A stretch of 64,000 nt of DNA from NCBI RefSeq assembly GCF_001646655.1, contig NZ_LPZN01000051.1, forward strand, positions 21,510 through 85,509, read 5' to 3'. How positions within the stretch are numbered: position 1 is the stretch's first letter; every line of letters begins with the position of its first letter. Under the pieces are notes generated by a model that ran no database searches, had not been told where the DNA came from, and was given only the letters and a program-made list of their open reading frames with translations. Positions 8,816 to 19,646 of the stretch are shown piece after piece. The stretch is from Rhodococcus gordoniae. GTDB taxonomy: Bacteria > Actinomycetota > Actinomycetes > Mycobacteriales > Mycobacteriaceae. Made by a program: the position numbers and the translations under genes.

Positions 8816-9649
8816 CTAGATGTCGGAGCGCCGGGCCCACGGATGAGTACCGGCCTCGTAGTAGGCCTCCTCCCCGTCGAACGTGATGTGGACCGCGCCG
8901 TCGCGGCGGCTCATGACGGGCAGGATCGGCTCGATGACCGGATCGGCTGCCATGAGGTCGGCGACCGTGGTGAAGCCCGACAGGATCGACAACTGGCTCC
9001 ACGTGGGCGGAAGCAGGAGGCACCGGCCCGAACGCCAGTCGGCGAGGGCTTCCTCCACCGTTTGCCACTGCACCAGATCGGTCTCGGTGGTGTTCCCGTC
9101 CGCCCGCTGTCCTTCCGGCACCGCGGCGACGAAGAAACGCGTGTCGTAGCGGCGCCGCTCCCCCAGCGGGGTGATCCAGTTCGCCTGCGGACGCAGCAGG
9201 TCGGCGCGCAGCACGAGTCGCTCCTTCTCCAGGAAGTCGCCGAACGACAACTCGCGCGCCTCGAGCAGGCGCCGCGCCTCGGCGTAGTCGGTCGTGTCGG
9301 CCACCACGGAATCCGGGGTCGGGCCGGCGAGCAGCACGCCGCATTCCTCGAAGGTCTCGCGCACGGCCGCGAGCACCAGCGCGCGGGCCTGCGCTTCGTC
9401 GATACCGAACTTCTCGGCCCACCACGCCACGTCCGGGCCGGTCCAGCACACCTCGGCGTCGGTGTCCGAGGGGTCGACACCACCGCCGGGGAAGACGGTC
9501 ATGCCGCCGGCGAAGTCCATACCGACGACGCGGCGCTGCAGGAACACCTCGACACCGCGCGCGGAGTCGCGCACGAGCATCACGGTGGACGCGTCGCGGA
9601 TGGGCACCGCGGTGGGATCGAAGGTGGATGCCGAGCGATCGATAGCCAT
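8816..9649 (-). CDS. Nudix hydrolase with split Nudix box (NUDT19-like), Rv3040c-like
   Basis: 277 residues. The glycine-rich start of the Nudix box (VFPGGGVDPSD, about 56-66) is separated by roughly 35 residues from its catalytic half AVRETFEECGV (about 97-107). This split is described for NUDT19-type proteins, many of which hydrolyse CoA or acyl-CoA. The spacing to the enoyl-CoA hydratase gene is 10 bases, consistent with a CoA-related function. A diphosphatase acting on CoA derivatives is the most likely activity; other nucleoside diphosphate derivatives are possible. Confidence 0.82.
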   Translation of the reverse strand: MAIDRSASTFDPTAVPIRDASTVMLVRDSARGVEVFLQRRVVGMDFAGGMTVFPGGGVDPSDTDAEVCWTGPDVAWWAEKFGIDEAQARALVLAAVRETFEECGVLLAGPTPDSVVADTTDYAEARRLLEARELSFGDFLEKERLVLRADLLRPQANWITPLGERRRYDTRFFVAAVPEGQRADGNTTETDLVQWQTVEEALADWRSGRCLLLPPTWSQLSILSGFTTVADLMAADPVIEPILPVMSRRDGAVHITFDGEEAYYEAGTHPWARRSDI

Positions 9650-9693
9650 GGCCTCAACCTAACCGATCGGCCCCGGCACCACCCGACCCGGAG

Positions 9694-10524
9694 TTACCTG
9701 CGGTGCCGGCCCGGCCGGCGGGTGCGGCGGGCGAAGAAGCGGTCGTCGACCTTGTCGAGCGAGATCGACTGGCTGAACGCCGCACTGAGGTTCTCGGCGG
9801 TGATCACGTCGTCCAGCAGACCCTGAGCGACGACACCGCCCTCCTTCAGGAGCATCGCGTGTGTGAAGCCGGGCGGGATCTCCTCGACGTGATGGGTGAC
9901 GAGCACGATCGCAGGCGCGTCCGGATCGGCCGCGAGGGCTCCGAGCCGGGCCACGAGTTCCTCACGACCACCCAGATCCAGACCCGCTGCCGGCTCGTCG
10001 AGCAGCAGCAGCTCCGGGTCGGTCATCAACGCCCGGGCGATGAGCGCGCGCTTGCGTTCGCCCTCCGACAACGTCCCGTACAGACGATCGGCGAGATGCT
10101 CCGCTCCGAGGCTCTCGAGCATCTCCACCGCCCGGCTCGTGTCGATGTCGTCGTACCGCTCACGCCACCGGCCCAGCACGCCGTAACCCGCGGAGAGCAC
10201 CAGATCGGTGACCTTCTCGTCGTTGGGCACGCGGTTGGCCAGCGCCGCGGAGGACAATCCGATCCGGGGTCGCAACTCGGACAGATCGGTCCGGCCGAAC
10301 GTCTCTGCGAGGACGTGCGCGGTACCGGAGGTGGGGAACGTCTCGGCCGCCGCGACCCGCAGCAGCGAGGTCTTTCCCGCCCCGTTGGGTCCGAGAACCA
10401 CCCAGCGTTCGTCGAGTTCCACCTTCCAGGTCACGGGACCGACGAGGACGTTCCCGCCGCGTCGGACCACTACGTCGTCGAATTCGATGAGCAAATCGGG
10501 ATCAGGTTGTGCCACGACGACCAT
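9694..10524 (-). CDS. ABC transporter ATP-binding protein, Rv3041c-like
   Basis: 276 residues. Walker A is GPNGAGKTSLL (about 46-56), the ABC signature LSEGERKRALIARAL (about 140-154), Walker B ELLLLDEPAAGLD, and the H-loop VLVTHHVEEI. All nucleotide-binding motifs are intact. No permease is encoded next to it, so it either pairs with a membrane component elsewhere or acts in a soluble role. Synteny with Rv3041c supports the family. It is divergent from glgX with only 43 bases between starts, so the promoters must be very close. Confidence 0.88.
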   Translation of the reverse strand: MVVVAQPDPDLLIEFDDVVVRRGGNVLVGPVTWKVELDERWVVLGPNGAGKTSLLRVAAAETFPTSGTAHVLAETFGRTDLSELRPRIGLSSAALANRVPNDEKVTDLVLSAGYGVLGRWRERYDDIDTSRAVEMLESLGAEHLADRLYGTLSEGERKRALIARALMTDPELLLLDEPAAGLDLGGREELVARLGALAADPDAPAIVLVTHHVEEIPPGFTHAMLLKEGGVVAQGLLDDVITAENLSAAFSQSISLDKVDDRFFARRTRRPGRHRR

Positions 10525-10567
10525 CTTCTCTTACGCCCGAGCCCGAAACGCGGCAGGATCGGTTCCC

Positions 10568-12730
10568 GTGTCGTCCTCCGCATCCGAACCTGCCGTCGTG
10601 TCCGACTCGGTCGCGCTCCCCGACCGGGCCGCCTTCCCGCTCGGGCCCACACCGGTGGACGGCGGGACACGCTTCGCCGTCCACGCCCCGCACAGCGACC
10701 GCGTCCAGGTCTGCCTCGTCGACGACGACGGGGACGAGCATCGCGTGGACCTGCCGGACCGCACCTACGGGGTCTGGCACGGGGTCGTTCCCGGCGTCGG
10801 CGCCGGGCAGCGGTACGGCTACCGCGCCCACGGGCCGTGGCAACCCCGATGGGGGCTGCGCACGAATCCGCACAAGATCCTGCTCGATCCGTGGGCACGG
10901 CGGATCGTCGGGGACGTCGGCGACCCCGGCCGCCTGCTCCCCCATCAGGGCGACCCCTTCGGGACGATGTCGACCGTCGACTCCCTCGGTCACACGCCTC
11001 TGTCGGTGGTGACCCCCGTCCTGACACCGATGCACGACAAACCCCGGGTGCCGTGGGAGAACACCGTCGTCTACGAACTGCACGTCGGCTCGTACACGGC
11101 CCGCCATCCGCTCGTGCCGCCGGAACTGCGCGGCACCTATCTCGGACTCGCACATCCGTCGGTGATCGACCATCTGGTGGGCCTGGGAGCGACCACCGTC
11201 GAGCTGCTTCCCGTGCAGGCCTTCGTGACCGAGCCGTCGGTCCGTGCGCGGGGGATGCGCAACCACTGGGGCTACTCGACCGCCTCGTACTTCGCGCCGC
11301 ACCCCGCCTACGCCGTGACGCCGGGCAACGAGATCGCCGAGTTCCGCACGATGGTCGACGCCTTCCACAGTGCCGGGCTGGAGGTGATCCTCGACGTCGT
11401 CTACAACCACACCTGCGAAGCGTCGGTGGACGGCCCGAGCCTGTCCTGGCGCGGTCTCGACGCTCCCGGCTACTACCTGCTCGACACGCACGGGCGGGAC
11501 GTGGATCTGACCGGATGCGGCAACACCGTCGACGCGTCCTCCCCGATCGTGGTGCGCATGGTGTGCGACAGCCTCCGGTACTGGGCGGACGTGATGGGTG
11601 TGGACGGCTTCCGCTTCGATCTCGCGAGTGCGCTCGCGCGCCCGCGCGGCGGGGCGTTCGATCCGCGAGCGGCACTGCTCACCGCGATCGTCACCGATCC
11701 CGTCCTCAGCGACGTCAAGCTCGTCGCCGAGCCGTGGGACGCCACCGCGCACGGTTATCAGCTCGGGAACTTCGGGGCTCAGTGGGCGGAATGGAACGAC
11801 CGGTACCGCGACACGGTGCGCCGCTACTGGGCCGGACGTTCCGGCATCCGCGAGGTCGCGTCGCGGCTCACCGGTTCGGAGGACCTCTACGACAGGAACA
11901 TCCGGCAACCGTGGATGTCGATCAACTTCGTCACCGCCCACGACGGTTTCACCCTCGCCGATGCCGTGTCGTACGAGCGCAAGCACAACGACGAGAACGG
12001 TGAAGAGGGTCGCGACGGGTCGAACAACAACGAGTCGGTGAACCACGGTGTCGAGGGTCCGACCGACAATCCCGATGTCCTTGCCGCCCGCGACCGTCAC
12101 GTCCGGGCCGTGCTGGCGACGCTCCTGCTGTCGACGGGCACCCCGATGCTGCTCGCCGGTGACGAGTTCGGCCACACACAGCACGGCAACAACAACGCCT
12201 ACTGCGTTCCCGAGGACGTCGCGGTCCGCGACGCGTGGCCGTTGGACTGGGAGCACGCCGACCGTGCGCGAACGGATTACGTGCGCGAACTGCTCCGCCT
12301 GCGCACACGCGTCCCTGTGCTGCGGCAGCGACGCTTCTTCGAGGGGCGCGCCCGGTCCGTGGGGTATCCCGACCTGGTGTGGTTCGGCATCGAGGGGGTC
12401 GAACTCGACGACGAGGCCTGGCACGACGACAGCCGCCGCACGCTGCAGGGCTGGGTCGACGGCTCGCAACTCGGCACGGTCACCCGCACCGGCGTCACTC
12501 TCGAGGACAGCAGCGGCCTGTTCGTTCTGCATTCGGGGAATGCCGCCACGGTGACACTGGCCGGGCCCGAGTGGTATCGCGGCGACATCGCGTGCGTGTT
12601 CGATTCGAGCGCCCCCGACGGCCGGCCCGCGGACACCTCACCGATGCGGGTGGGAAGTTCGTACCCGGTCGACGGACCGACGGTGCTGATCTTCCGGATC
12701 GCGGACGGCGAAGAGGTCGAGCAAGGATGA
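10568..12730 (+). CDS. glgX: Glycogen debranching enzyme GlgX
   Basis: 720 residues from GTG 10568, about the length of M. tuberculosis GlgX. The open frame runs further upstream, but that part is antisense to the ABC gene. An N-terminal CBM48 domain (FAVHAPHSDRVQVCLVDDDG) is followed by the GH13 barrel with VILDVVYNHT (region I), GVDGFRFDLASAL (region II, nucleophile Asp), KLVAEPWD (acid/base Glu) and NFVTAHDGF (region IV His-Asp). Isoamylase-type GlgX removes alpha-1,6 branches from phosphorylase-limit glycogen in the cytoplasm. This gene is not part of the mycobacterial Rv3041c-serB2 order, so it appears to be an insertion in this lineage. It fits the alpha-glucan genes at the left end of the window. 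Confidence 0.93.
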   Translation: MSSSASEPAVVSDSVALPDRAAFPLGPTPVDGGTRFAVHAPHSDRVQVCLVDDDGDEHRVDLPDRTYGVWHGVVPGVGAGQRYGYRAHGPWQPRWGLRTNPHKILLDPWARRIVGDVGDPGRLLPHQGDPFGTMSTVDSLGHTPLSVVTPVLTPMHDKPRVPWENTVVYELHVGSYTARHPLVPPELRGTYLGLAHPSVIDHLVGLGATTVELLPVQAFVTEPSVRARGMRNHWGYSTASYFAPHPAYAVTPGNEIAEFRTMVDAFHSAGLEVILDVVYNHTCEASVDGPSLSWRGLDAPGYYLLDTHGRDVDLTGCGNTVDASSPIVVRMVCDSLRYWADVMGVDGFRFDLASALARPRGGAFDPRAALLTAIVTDPVLSDVKLVAEPWDATAHGYQLGNFGAQWAEWNDRYRDTVRRYWAGRSGIREVASRLTGSEDLYDRNIRQPWMSINFVTAHDGFTLADAVSYERKHNDENGEEGRDGSNNNESVNHGVEGPTDNPDVLAARDRHVRAVLATLLLSTGTPMLLAGDEFGHTQHGNNNAYCVPEDVAVRDAWPLDWEHADRARTDYVRELLRLRTRVPVLRQRRFFEGRARSVGYPDLVWFGIEGVELDDEAWHDDSRRTLQGWVDGSQLGTVTRTGVTLEDSSGLFVLHSGNAATVTLAGPEWYRGDIACVFDSSAPDGRPADTSPMRVGSSYPVDGPTVLIFRIADGEEVEQG

Positions 12731-12757
12731 TCCACGGCGGCACGACGCCGGTGGAGG

Positions 12758-14984
<2,227 letters not shown>

Positions 14985-16745
14985 TCAGGCGCGCGGATGG
15001 TCGCCGGGGGTACGGTCGGCACCCTCGAGGACATTGACGTTGTGCTTGTCGCTACCCGGGCCGACGTGCGCCTCGGCGCGCATCTTCTCGACCATGTGCG
15101 GGTAGTGCAGCTCGAAAGCAGGGCGTTCCGAGCGGATCCGCGGCAGCTCGGTGAAGTTGTGCCGCGGCGGCGGGCAGCTGGTGGCCCACTCGAGCGAGTT
15201 GCCGTAGCCCCACGGGTCGTCGACCGTGACGACCTGGCCGTAGCGGTAGCTCTTGAAGACGTTCCACAGGAACGGCAGCGTCGACGCACCGAGCACGAAC
15301 GCACCGATGGTGGAGATCGTGTTCAGGGTGGTGAACCCGTCGGACGGCAGGTAGTCGGCGTAGCGGCGCGGCATGCCCTCGTTACCGAGCCAGTGCTGCA
15401 CCAGGAAGGTGGTGTGGAAGCCGATGAAGGTCAGCCAGAAGTGCCAGCGGCCGAGCTGCTCGTCGAGCATGCGTCCGGTCATCTTCGGGAACCAGAAGTA
15501 GATGCCGGCGTAGGTCGCGAACACGATGGTGCCGAAGAGCACGTAGTGGAAGTGCGCCACCACGAAGTACGAGTCGTGCAGGTGGAAGTCCAGCGGCGGG
15601 CTCGCGAGGATGACACCGGTCAGACCCCCGAAGAGGAAGGTCACGATGAAGCCGACCGAGAACAGCATCGGCGATTCGAAGGTGATCTGGCCCTTCCACA
15701 TCGTGCCGATCCAGTTGAAGAACTTCACACCGGTGGGGACGGCGATCAGGAAGGTCATGAACGAGAAGTACGGCAGCAGCACCGCGCCGGTGGCGTACAT
15801 GTGGTGCGCCCACACGGCGATGGACAGCGCCGCGATCGCCATCGTGGCGTAGACCAGGCCGGTGTACCCGAAGATCGGCTTGCGGGAGAAGACCGGGAAG
15901 ATCTCCGAGACGATGCCGAAGAACGGCAGTGCGATGACGTACACCTCGGGGTGACCGAAGAACCAGAACAGGTGCTGCCACAGGAGCACGCCGCCGGTGG
16001 CGGGGTCGTAGATGTGGCCACCGAGGTGACGGTCGACGAACAGGCCCATGAAGGCGGCGGTCAGCAGCGGGAACACGAGCAGGATCAGCAGGCTGGTGAT
16101 CAGGATGTTCCAGGTGAAGATCGGCATCCGGAACATGGTCATGCCCGGTGCACGCATGCACACCACGGTGGTGATGAAGTTGACGGCACCGAGGATGGTG
16201 CCCAGACCCATCACGCCGAGGCCGAGGATCCAGAAGTCGGCACCGACACCCGGGGAGTGGATTTCACTGGTGAGCGGCGTGTAGGCCGTCCAGCCGAAGT
16301 CCGCGGCGCCGCCGGGGGTGACGAAGCCGAGCATCACGATCGTCGCGCCGAACAGGTACAGCCAGTAGCTGAAGGCGTTCAGGCGCGGGAAGGCGACGTC
16401 GGGAGCGCCGATCTGCAGCGGCAGGATGTAGTTCGCGAAGGCGAACACGACCGGCGTCGCGTACATCAGCAGCATGACCGTGCCGTGCATCGTGAACAGC
16501 TGGTTGAACTGCTCGTTCGACAGGAACTGCAGGCCGGGGACCGCGAGCTCGGTGCGCATCAGCAGTGCCATCAGGCCGCCGATGAGGAAGAAGGCGAACG
16601 AGGTGACCATGTACATGATCCCCAACATCTTGGGATCTGTGGTCGTGATCATCTTGTGGATGAACGAACCCTTGGGTCCCTGCCGCGGCGGGTACGGCCT
16701 TGCTGCAGCTATCTCTGGGACTGGCTGGGGCGCTACGGCAGTCAC
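14985..16745 (-). CDS. ctaD: Cytochrome c oxidase subunit I (aa3 type) CtaD
   Basis: 586 residues from GTG 16745, preceded by AGGAGG. Subunit I signatures are all present: [11 protein letters not shown] (low-spin heme ligand), [11 protein letters not shown] (CuB histidine with cross-linked Tyr), VWAHHMY (two CuB histidines) and [11 protein letters not shown] (heme histidines). Twelve hydrophobic segments are expected; TGPKGS-like text ([19 protein letters not shown]) precedes the first. It is the catalytic core of the aa3 oxidase of the supercomplex with cytochrome bcc, reducing oxygen and pumping protons. Other subunits are encoded elsewhere, as in mycobacteria where ctaD (Rv3043c) is separate from ctaC/ctaE. 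Confidence 0.96.
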   Translation of the reverse strand: MTAVAPQPVPEIAAARPYPPRQGPKGSFIHKMITTTDPKMLGIMYMVTSFAFFLIGGLMALLMRTELAVPGLQFLSNEQFNQLFTMHGTVMLLMYATPVVFAFANYILPLQIGAPDVAFPRLNAFSYWLYLFGATIVMLGFVTPGGAADFGWTAYTPLTSEIHSPGVGADFWILGLGVMGLGTILGAVNFITTVVCMRAPGMTMFRMPIFTWNILITSLLILLVFPLLTAAFMGLFVDRHLGGHIYDPATGGVLLWQHLFWFFGHPEVYVIALPFFGIVSEIFPVFSRKPIFGYTGLVYATMAIAALSIAVWAHHMYATGAVLLPYFSFMTFLIAVPTGVKFFNWIGTMWKGQITFESPMLFSVGFIVTFLFGGLTGVILASPPLDFHLHDSYFVVAHFHYVLFGTIVFATYAGIYFWFPKMTGRMLDEQLGRWHFWLTFIGFHTTFLVQHWLGNEGMPRRYADYLPSDGFTTLNTISTIGAFVLGASTLPFLWNVFKSYRYGQVVTVDDPWGYGNSLEWATSCPPPRHNFTELPRIRSERPAFELHYPHMVEKMRAEAHVGPGSDKHNVNVLEGADRTPGDHPRA

Positions 16746-17016
16746 TAATCCTCCTGAATGCGCGCTCGACCTCGGGCTGGAGGCGAACGGTCTCTGGCTT
16801 GCGCTCATCGAATCGTAGACCCTCCCCGAAACGGTCGCCCTCCGGGTCCTACTCGCTGTCGTACTCGACTCGCGAGGCTACCTGGAGCGGAGCCGACAAC
16901 CACACTCGACTGCTGTGCCACACCTCACATCCCGGACCGGGGGACGTGACTCCACCACGGGCGAATAGCGCGAGTTAGGGTGCACTTACCCCCCTCGCAA
17001 TACAGAAGGACGACCC

Positions 17017-18024
17017 GTGCTTGTTCTCCCCTCCCGTCCCGTCCGGCTCGCTGCGGCCCTGCTGACCACCGGACTCCTCGTCACCGGTTGCGGTGCGGCC
17101 GACGCAGCCGACGAGTCTTCCGCTGCGGCCGGCGCCGACGCGACCGGCTTTCCCCGGACCGTCGAGCATTTCCGCGGTTCCACCACGATCGAGAGCGAAC
17201 CGACCCGTATCGTCGCGCTCGACACGAGTTACGCGGATGCCGTGCTGCTCCTCGAAGCACCGCTCGTCGGACACGTCGACTACCGGACCGAAGGTTTCCC
17301 CGACTATCTCGGCGACTCGCGTGAGTACGCGGCCGACGCCGTGTCGGTCGGGAAGACCGCGGACGTGAGCCTCGAACAGGTGGCCGCGCTCGAGCCGGAT
17401 CTCATCCTCTCGGCAGAGGTGCGTGACGGGGAGAACTACGAGGAACTGTCCGCTATCGCCCCGACCGTCTTCTCCCAGTCGACCGGGCCGACGTGGAAGG
17501 ACAACATCCGGCTCGTCGCGCAGGCCATCGGCAAGGAGGACCTCGCCGAGCAGAAGATCTCCGAGTACGAGGAACGCGCCGCAGCCATCGGTGCGGACAT
17601 CAACGCCACGGCAGGCAACCCGACGATCTCGATCGTCCGCTTCGCCGGTGAGCCGACGGCCCGGCTGTACCGCACCAGTTCGTTCAGCGGCGTCGTACTC
17701 GAGGACGCCGGTCTCGCCCGCCCGGCGAGCCAGGGCCCCGATCCGTCGGATCCGTCGAGCATCATGAACGCTGTCAGCCCCGAACTGATCACCGAGGCCG
17801 AGGCGGACGTCATCTTCGTCACCACCTACGACCTCGGCGACGGCAAGGCACAGGTGGCCGCCCAGCCGTTCGTCACCAATCCCCTGTGGCAGAACCTGCA
17901 GGGGCGGAAGGTCGAGGTGGACGACAGCGTGTGGATGATGCCGGTGAGCATCCAAGGAGCCCACCGCATCCTCGACGACCTTGCGGACACCTTCGGAGTC
18001 GACCGCCACGACCGGATAGCCTGA
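17017..18024 (+). CDS. FecB-like iron-siderophore substrate-binding lipoprotein (first copy)
   Basis: 335 residues starting at GTG 17017, with AGAAGGA upstream. The lipobox LVTGC (about residues 21-25) predicts lipid anchoring. A two-lobed type III periplasmic binding fold (Peripla_BP_2) is indicated by RIVALDTSYADAVLLLEA, QVAALEPDLILSAE and ISIVRFAGEPTARLYRTS. The order ctaD/fecB matches Rv3043c-Rv3044. No siderophore permease or ATPase gene follows, so it must pair with components elsewhere or have a separate role; mycobacterial FecB has been linked to cell-envelope integrity. A weak iron-box-like sequence lies at 16975-16993. Confidence 0.85.
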   Translation: MLVLPSRPVRLAAALLTTGLLVTGCGAADAADESSAAAGADATGFPRTVEHFRGSTTIESEPTRIVALDTSYADAVLLLEAPLVGHVDYRTEGFPDYLGDSREYAADAVSVGKTADVSLEQVAALEPDLILSAEVRDGENYEELSAIAPTVFSQSTGPTWKDNIRLVAQAIGKEDLAEQKISEYEERAAAIGADINATAGNPTISIVRFAGEPTARLYRTSSFSGVVLEDAGLARPASQGPDPSDPSSIMNAVSPELITEAEADVIFVTTYDLGDGKAQVAAQPFVTNPLWQNLQGRKVEVDDSVWMMPVSIQGAHRILDDLADTFGVDRHDRIA

Positions 18025-18064
18025 GCCGTCCGATCCGAGCAGCGTCCTACAGGAGTGGTCCGAC

Positions 18065-19123
18065 GTGATTTCCGTGCACCGGTCACGAGCAGTGCTCGTC
18101 GCAGCCGTCGCTGCGGTGACGACAGCCCTGGCCGGGTGCTCCACCCCGCCCGACGACGACGCCTCCGAGATCGTGCGCACCACCACGCGTATCGCCGGAG
18201 CGTCGGTCGTGGGTATCGACCGGGACACGTCGACCGCATGCCCGCTCCCCTCCCCGCCCGATCCGGGGCAGCCCAGCAACGGCACCCGGCCGGTCCTGCA
18301 CACCGCAGGCCGGTCGGATGTGCCCGCCGACCCGCAGCGCATCGTCGTTCTCGACTCCGCGGCGCTCGACGCGGTGTGCGCCCTGGGTCTGTGGGAGCGC
18401 GTCGTGGGAGCGAGCGCCGAGATCTCCGGACGGCCGGAATATCTCGGCACCGGGATCGGCGAGTTGCCGGCCGTGGGAGCTGCCGGCGCTCCGGACGTCG
18501 CGGCGATCGAGCGTGCGCAGCCGGATGTGATCCTCGGGTCCTCCGCCGCTCCCGACGTCTACACCTCGCTGAGCGCTGTCGCACCCACCGTGCTGGTCGG
18601 GTCCGATCCGGTGTTCTGGAGAGAACAGTTCGTGCGCGTCGGTGAGGCGCTCGGGCGCACGGAGGCAGCCCGTCGCGTCCTCGACGACTACGCGACGGCG
18701 GCACGCGATCTGGGCCGCGAGCTGGTCTCCTCCCAGACCCAGGCGTCCATCGTGCGGTTCACCGCCGACGGTCCCGGGGTGGAGGGCACCGCATCGTTCG
18801 CGGGGCAGGTGCTCGGCGACGTGGGAGCGGCCCGTCCGCCGGCCCAGCGGTTCGCGGTGGTCGACGGACAGCCCTGGCAGGCCGTCGACACGGAGGACCC
18901 GGCTGCCGCCGACGGCGACGTGATCTTCGTCCGCTTCGCCGGTGAGGACGGACTCGGGGCCGGCACCGACTACATGCAGACCGACGAGTGGCTCGATCTC
19001 GGGGCCGTTCGCGACGGCCGTCTGTTCTCCGTGAGCGACGACGTGTGGTCGACCCCCGGACCGGTCGCCGCGCGGGCGATCCTCACCGATCTGACCTACA
19101 CCCTCAACGGCTACTCGAACTGA
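18065..19123 (+). CDS. FecB-like iron-siderophore substrate-binding lipoprotein (second copy)
   Basis: 352 residues starting at GTG 18065. Lipobox LAGC (about residues 21-24) follows a hydrophobic segment. The same binding-protein fold as the preceding gene is seen: RIVVLDSAALDAVCALGLWERVVGAS, IERAQPDVILGSSA and ASIVRFTADGPGVEGTASFAG. It differs from its neighbour by a 60-residue N-terminal extension with two cysteines (TACPLPSP). A 40-base gap suggests an operon and a tandem duplication followed by divergence. A candidate ligand is a ferric siderophore; the sequence does not show which. Confidence 0.83.
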   Translation: MISVHRSRAVLVAAVAAVTTALAGCSTPPDDDASEIVRTTTRIAGASVVGIDRDTSTACPLPSPPDPGQPSNGTRPVLHTAGRSDVPADPQRIVVLDSAALDAVCALGLWERVVGASAEISGRPEYLGTGIGELPAVGAAGAPDVAAIERAQPDVILGSSAAPDVYTSLSAVAPTVLVGSDPVFWREQFVRVGEALGRTEAARRVLDDYATAARDLGRELVSSQTQASIVRFTADGPGVEGTASFAGQVLGDVGAARPPAQRFAVVDGQPWQAVDTEDPAAADGDVIFVRFAGEDGLGAGTDYMQTDEWLDLGAVRDGRLFSVSDDVWSTPGPVAARAILTDLTYTLNGYSN

Positions 19124-19172
19124 CCGCCGGCTCGCCCGGCGGCAGCCCGCCCGCCGGTATACAAACGATGGC

Positions 19173-19646
19173 GTGCCGATACCCGATTTCGTCGTCCAGC
19201 TCCGCTCACACGTAGGAACCGCTCCCCTGTGGCTGCCGGGGGTGAGCGCGATCGTCACGGACGAGCACGGTCGCGTCCTGCTCACCCGCCGCGCCGACAA
19301 CGGGATGTGGGCGGTGGTCTCCGGCATCCTCGAACCCGGCGAGGAACCGGCGGTCGCCGCGGTCCGCGAGGTACTCGAGGAGACGGGTGTCACCGCCGAG
19401 ATCGTCCGGTTGACGAGCGTCGACGTCACGGCGCCCATCACCTATCCCAACGGCGACGTCGCGCAGTACCTCGACGTGTGCTTCCTGCTCCGCGCGACCG
19501 GCGGGGACGCACGTGTCGCCGACGACGAGAACCTCGAGGTGGCGTGGTTCGCGCCGGACGCGCTCCCCGAACCGCTCACCGAGACATCACGCCTGCGGCT
19601 CGGGAAGGCGCTCGCCGGTCGTGCGGAGGCCTGGTTCCGTCAGTAG
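19173..19646 (+). CDS. Nudix hydrolase, MutT-like
   Basis: 157 residues from GTG 19173. The complete Nudix box GILEPGEEPAVAAVREVLEE plus TGV (about 51-73) fits G-x5-E-x7-REUxEExGU. The N-terminal WLPGVSAIVTDEHGRVLLTRR strand is typical of small MutT-like enzymes that hydrolyse nucleoside diphosphates linked to another moiety. It follows the fecB pair by 49 bases. Its stop overlaps the stop of the arabinosyltransferase gene on the other strand by seven bases. Substrate cannot be assigned. Confidence 0.88.
   Translation: MPIPDFVVQLRSHVGTAPLWLPGVSAIVTDEHGRVLLTRRADNGMWAVVSGILEPGEEPAVAAVREVLEETGVTAEIVRLTSVDVTAPITYPNGDVAQYLDVCFLLRATGGDARVADDENLEVAWFAPDALPEPLTETSRLRLGKALAGRAEAWFRQ

Noticed and set aside
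10208..10567. N-terminal extension of glgX to 10208
   Set aside because: It is antisense to the ABC ATPase gene and not homologous to GlgX; GTG 10568 gives the standard length.
16975..16993. Iron box before the first fecB-like gene
   Set aside because: Only 11 of 19 consensus positions match, with weak symmetry. Not enough to call an IdeR site.
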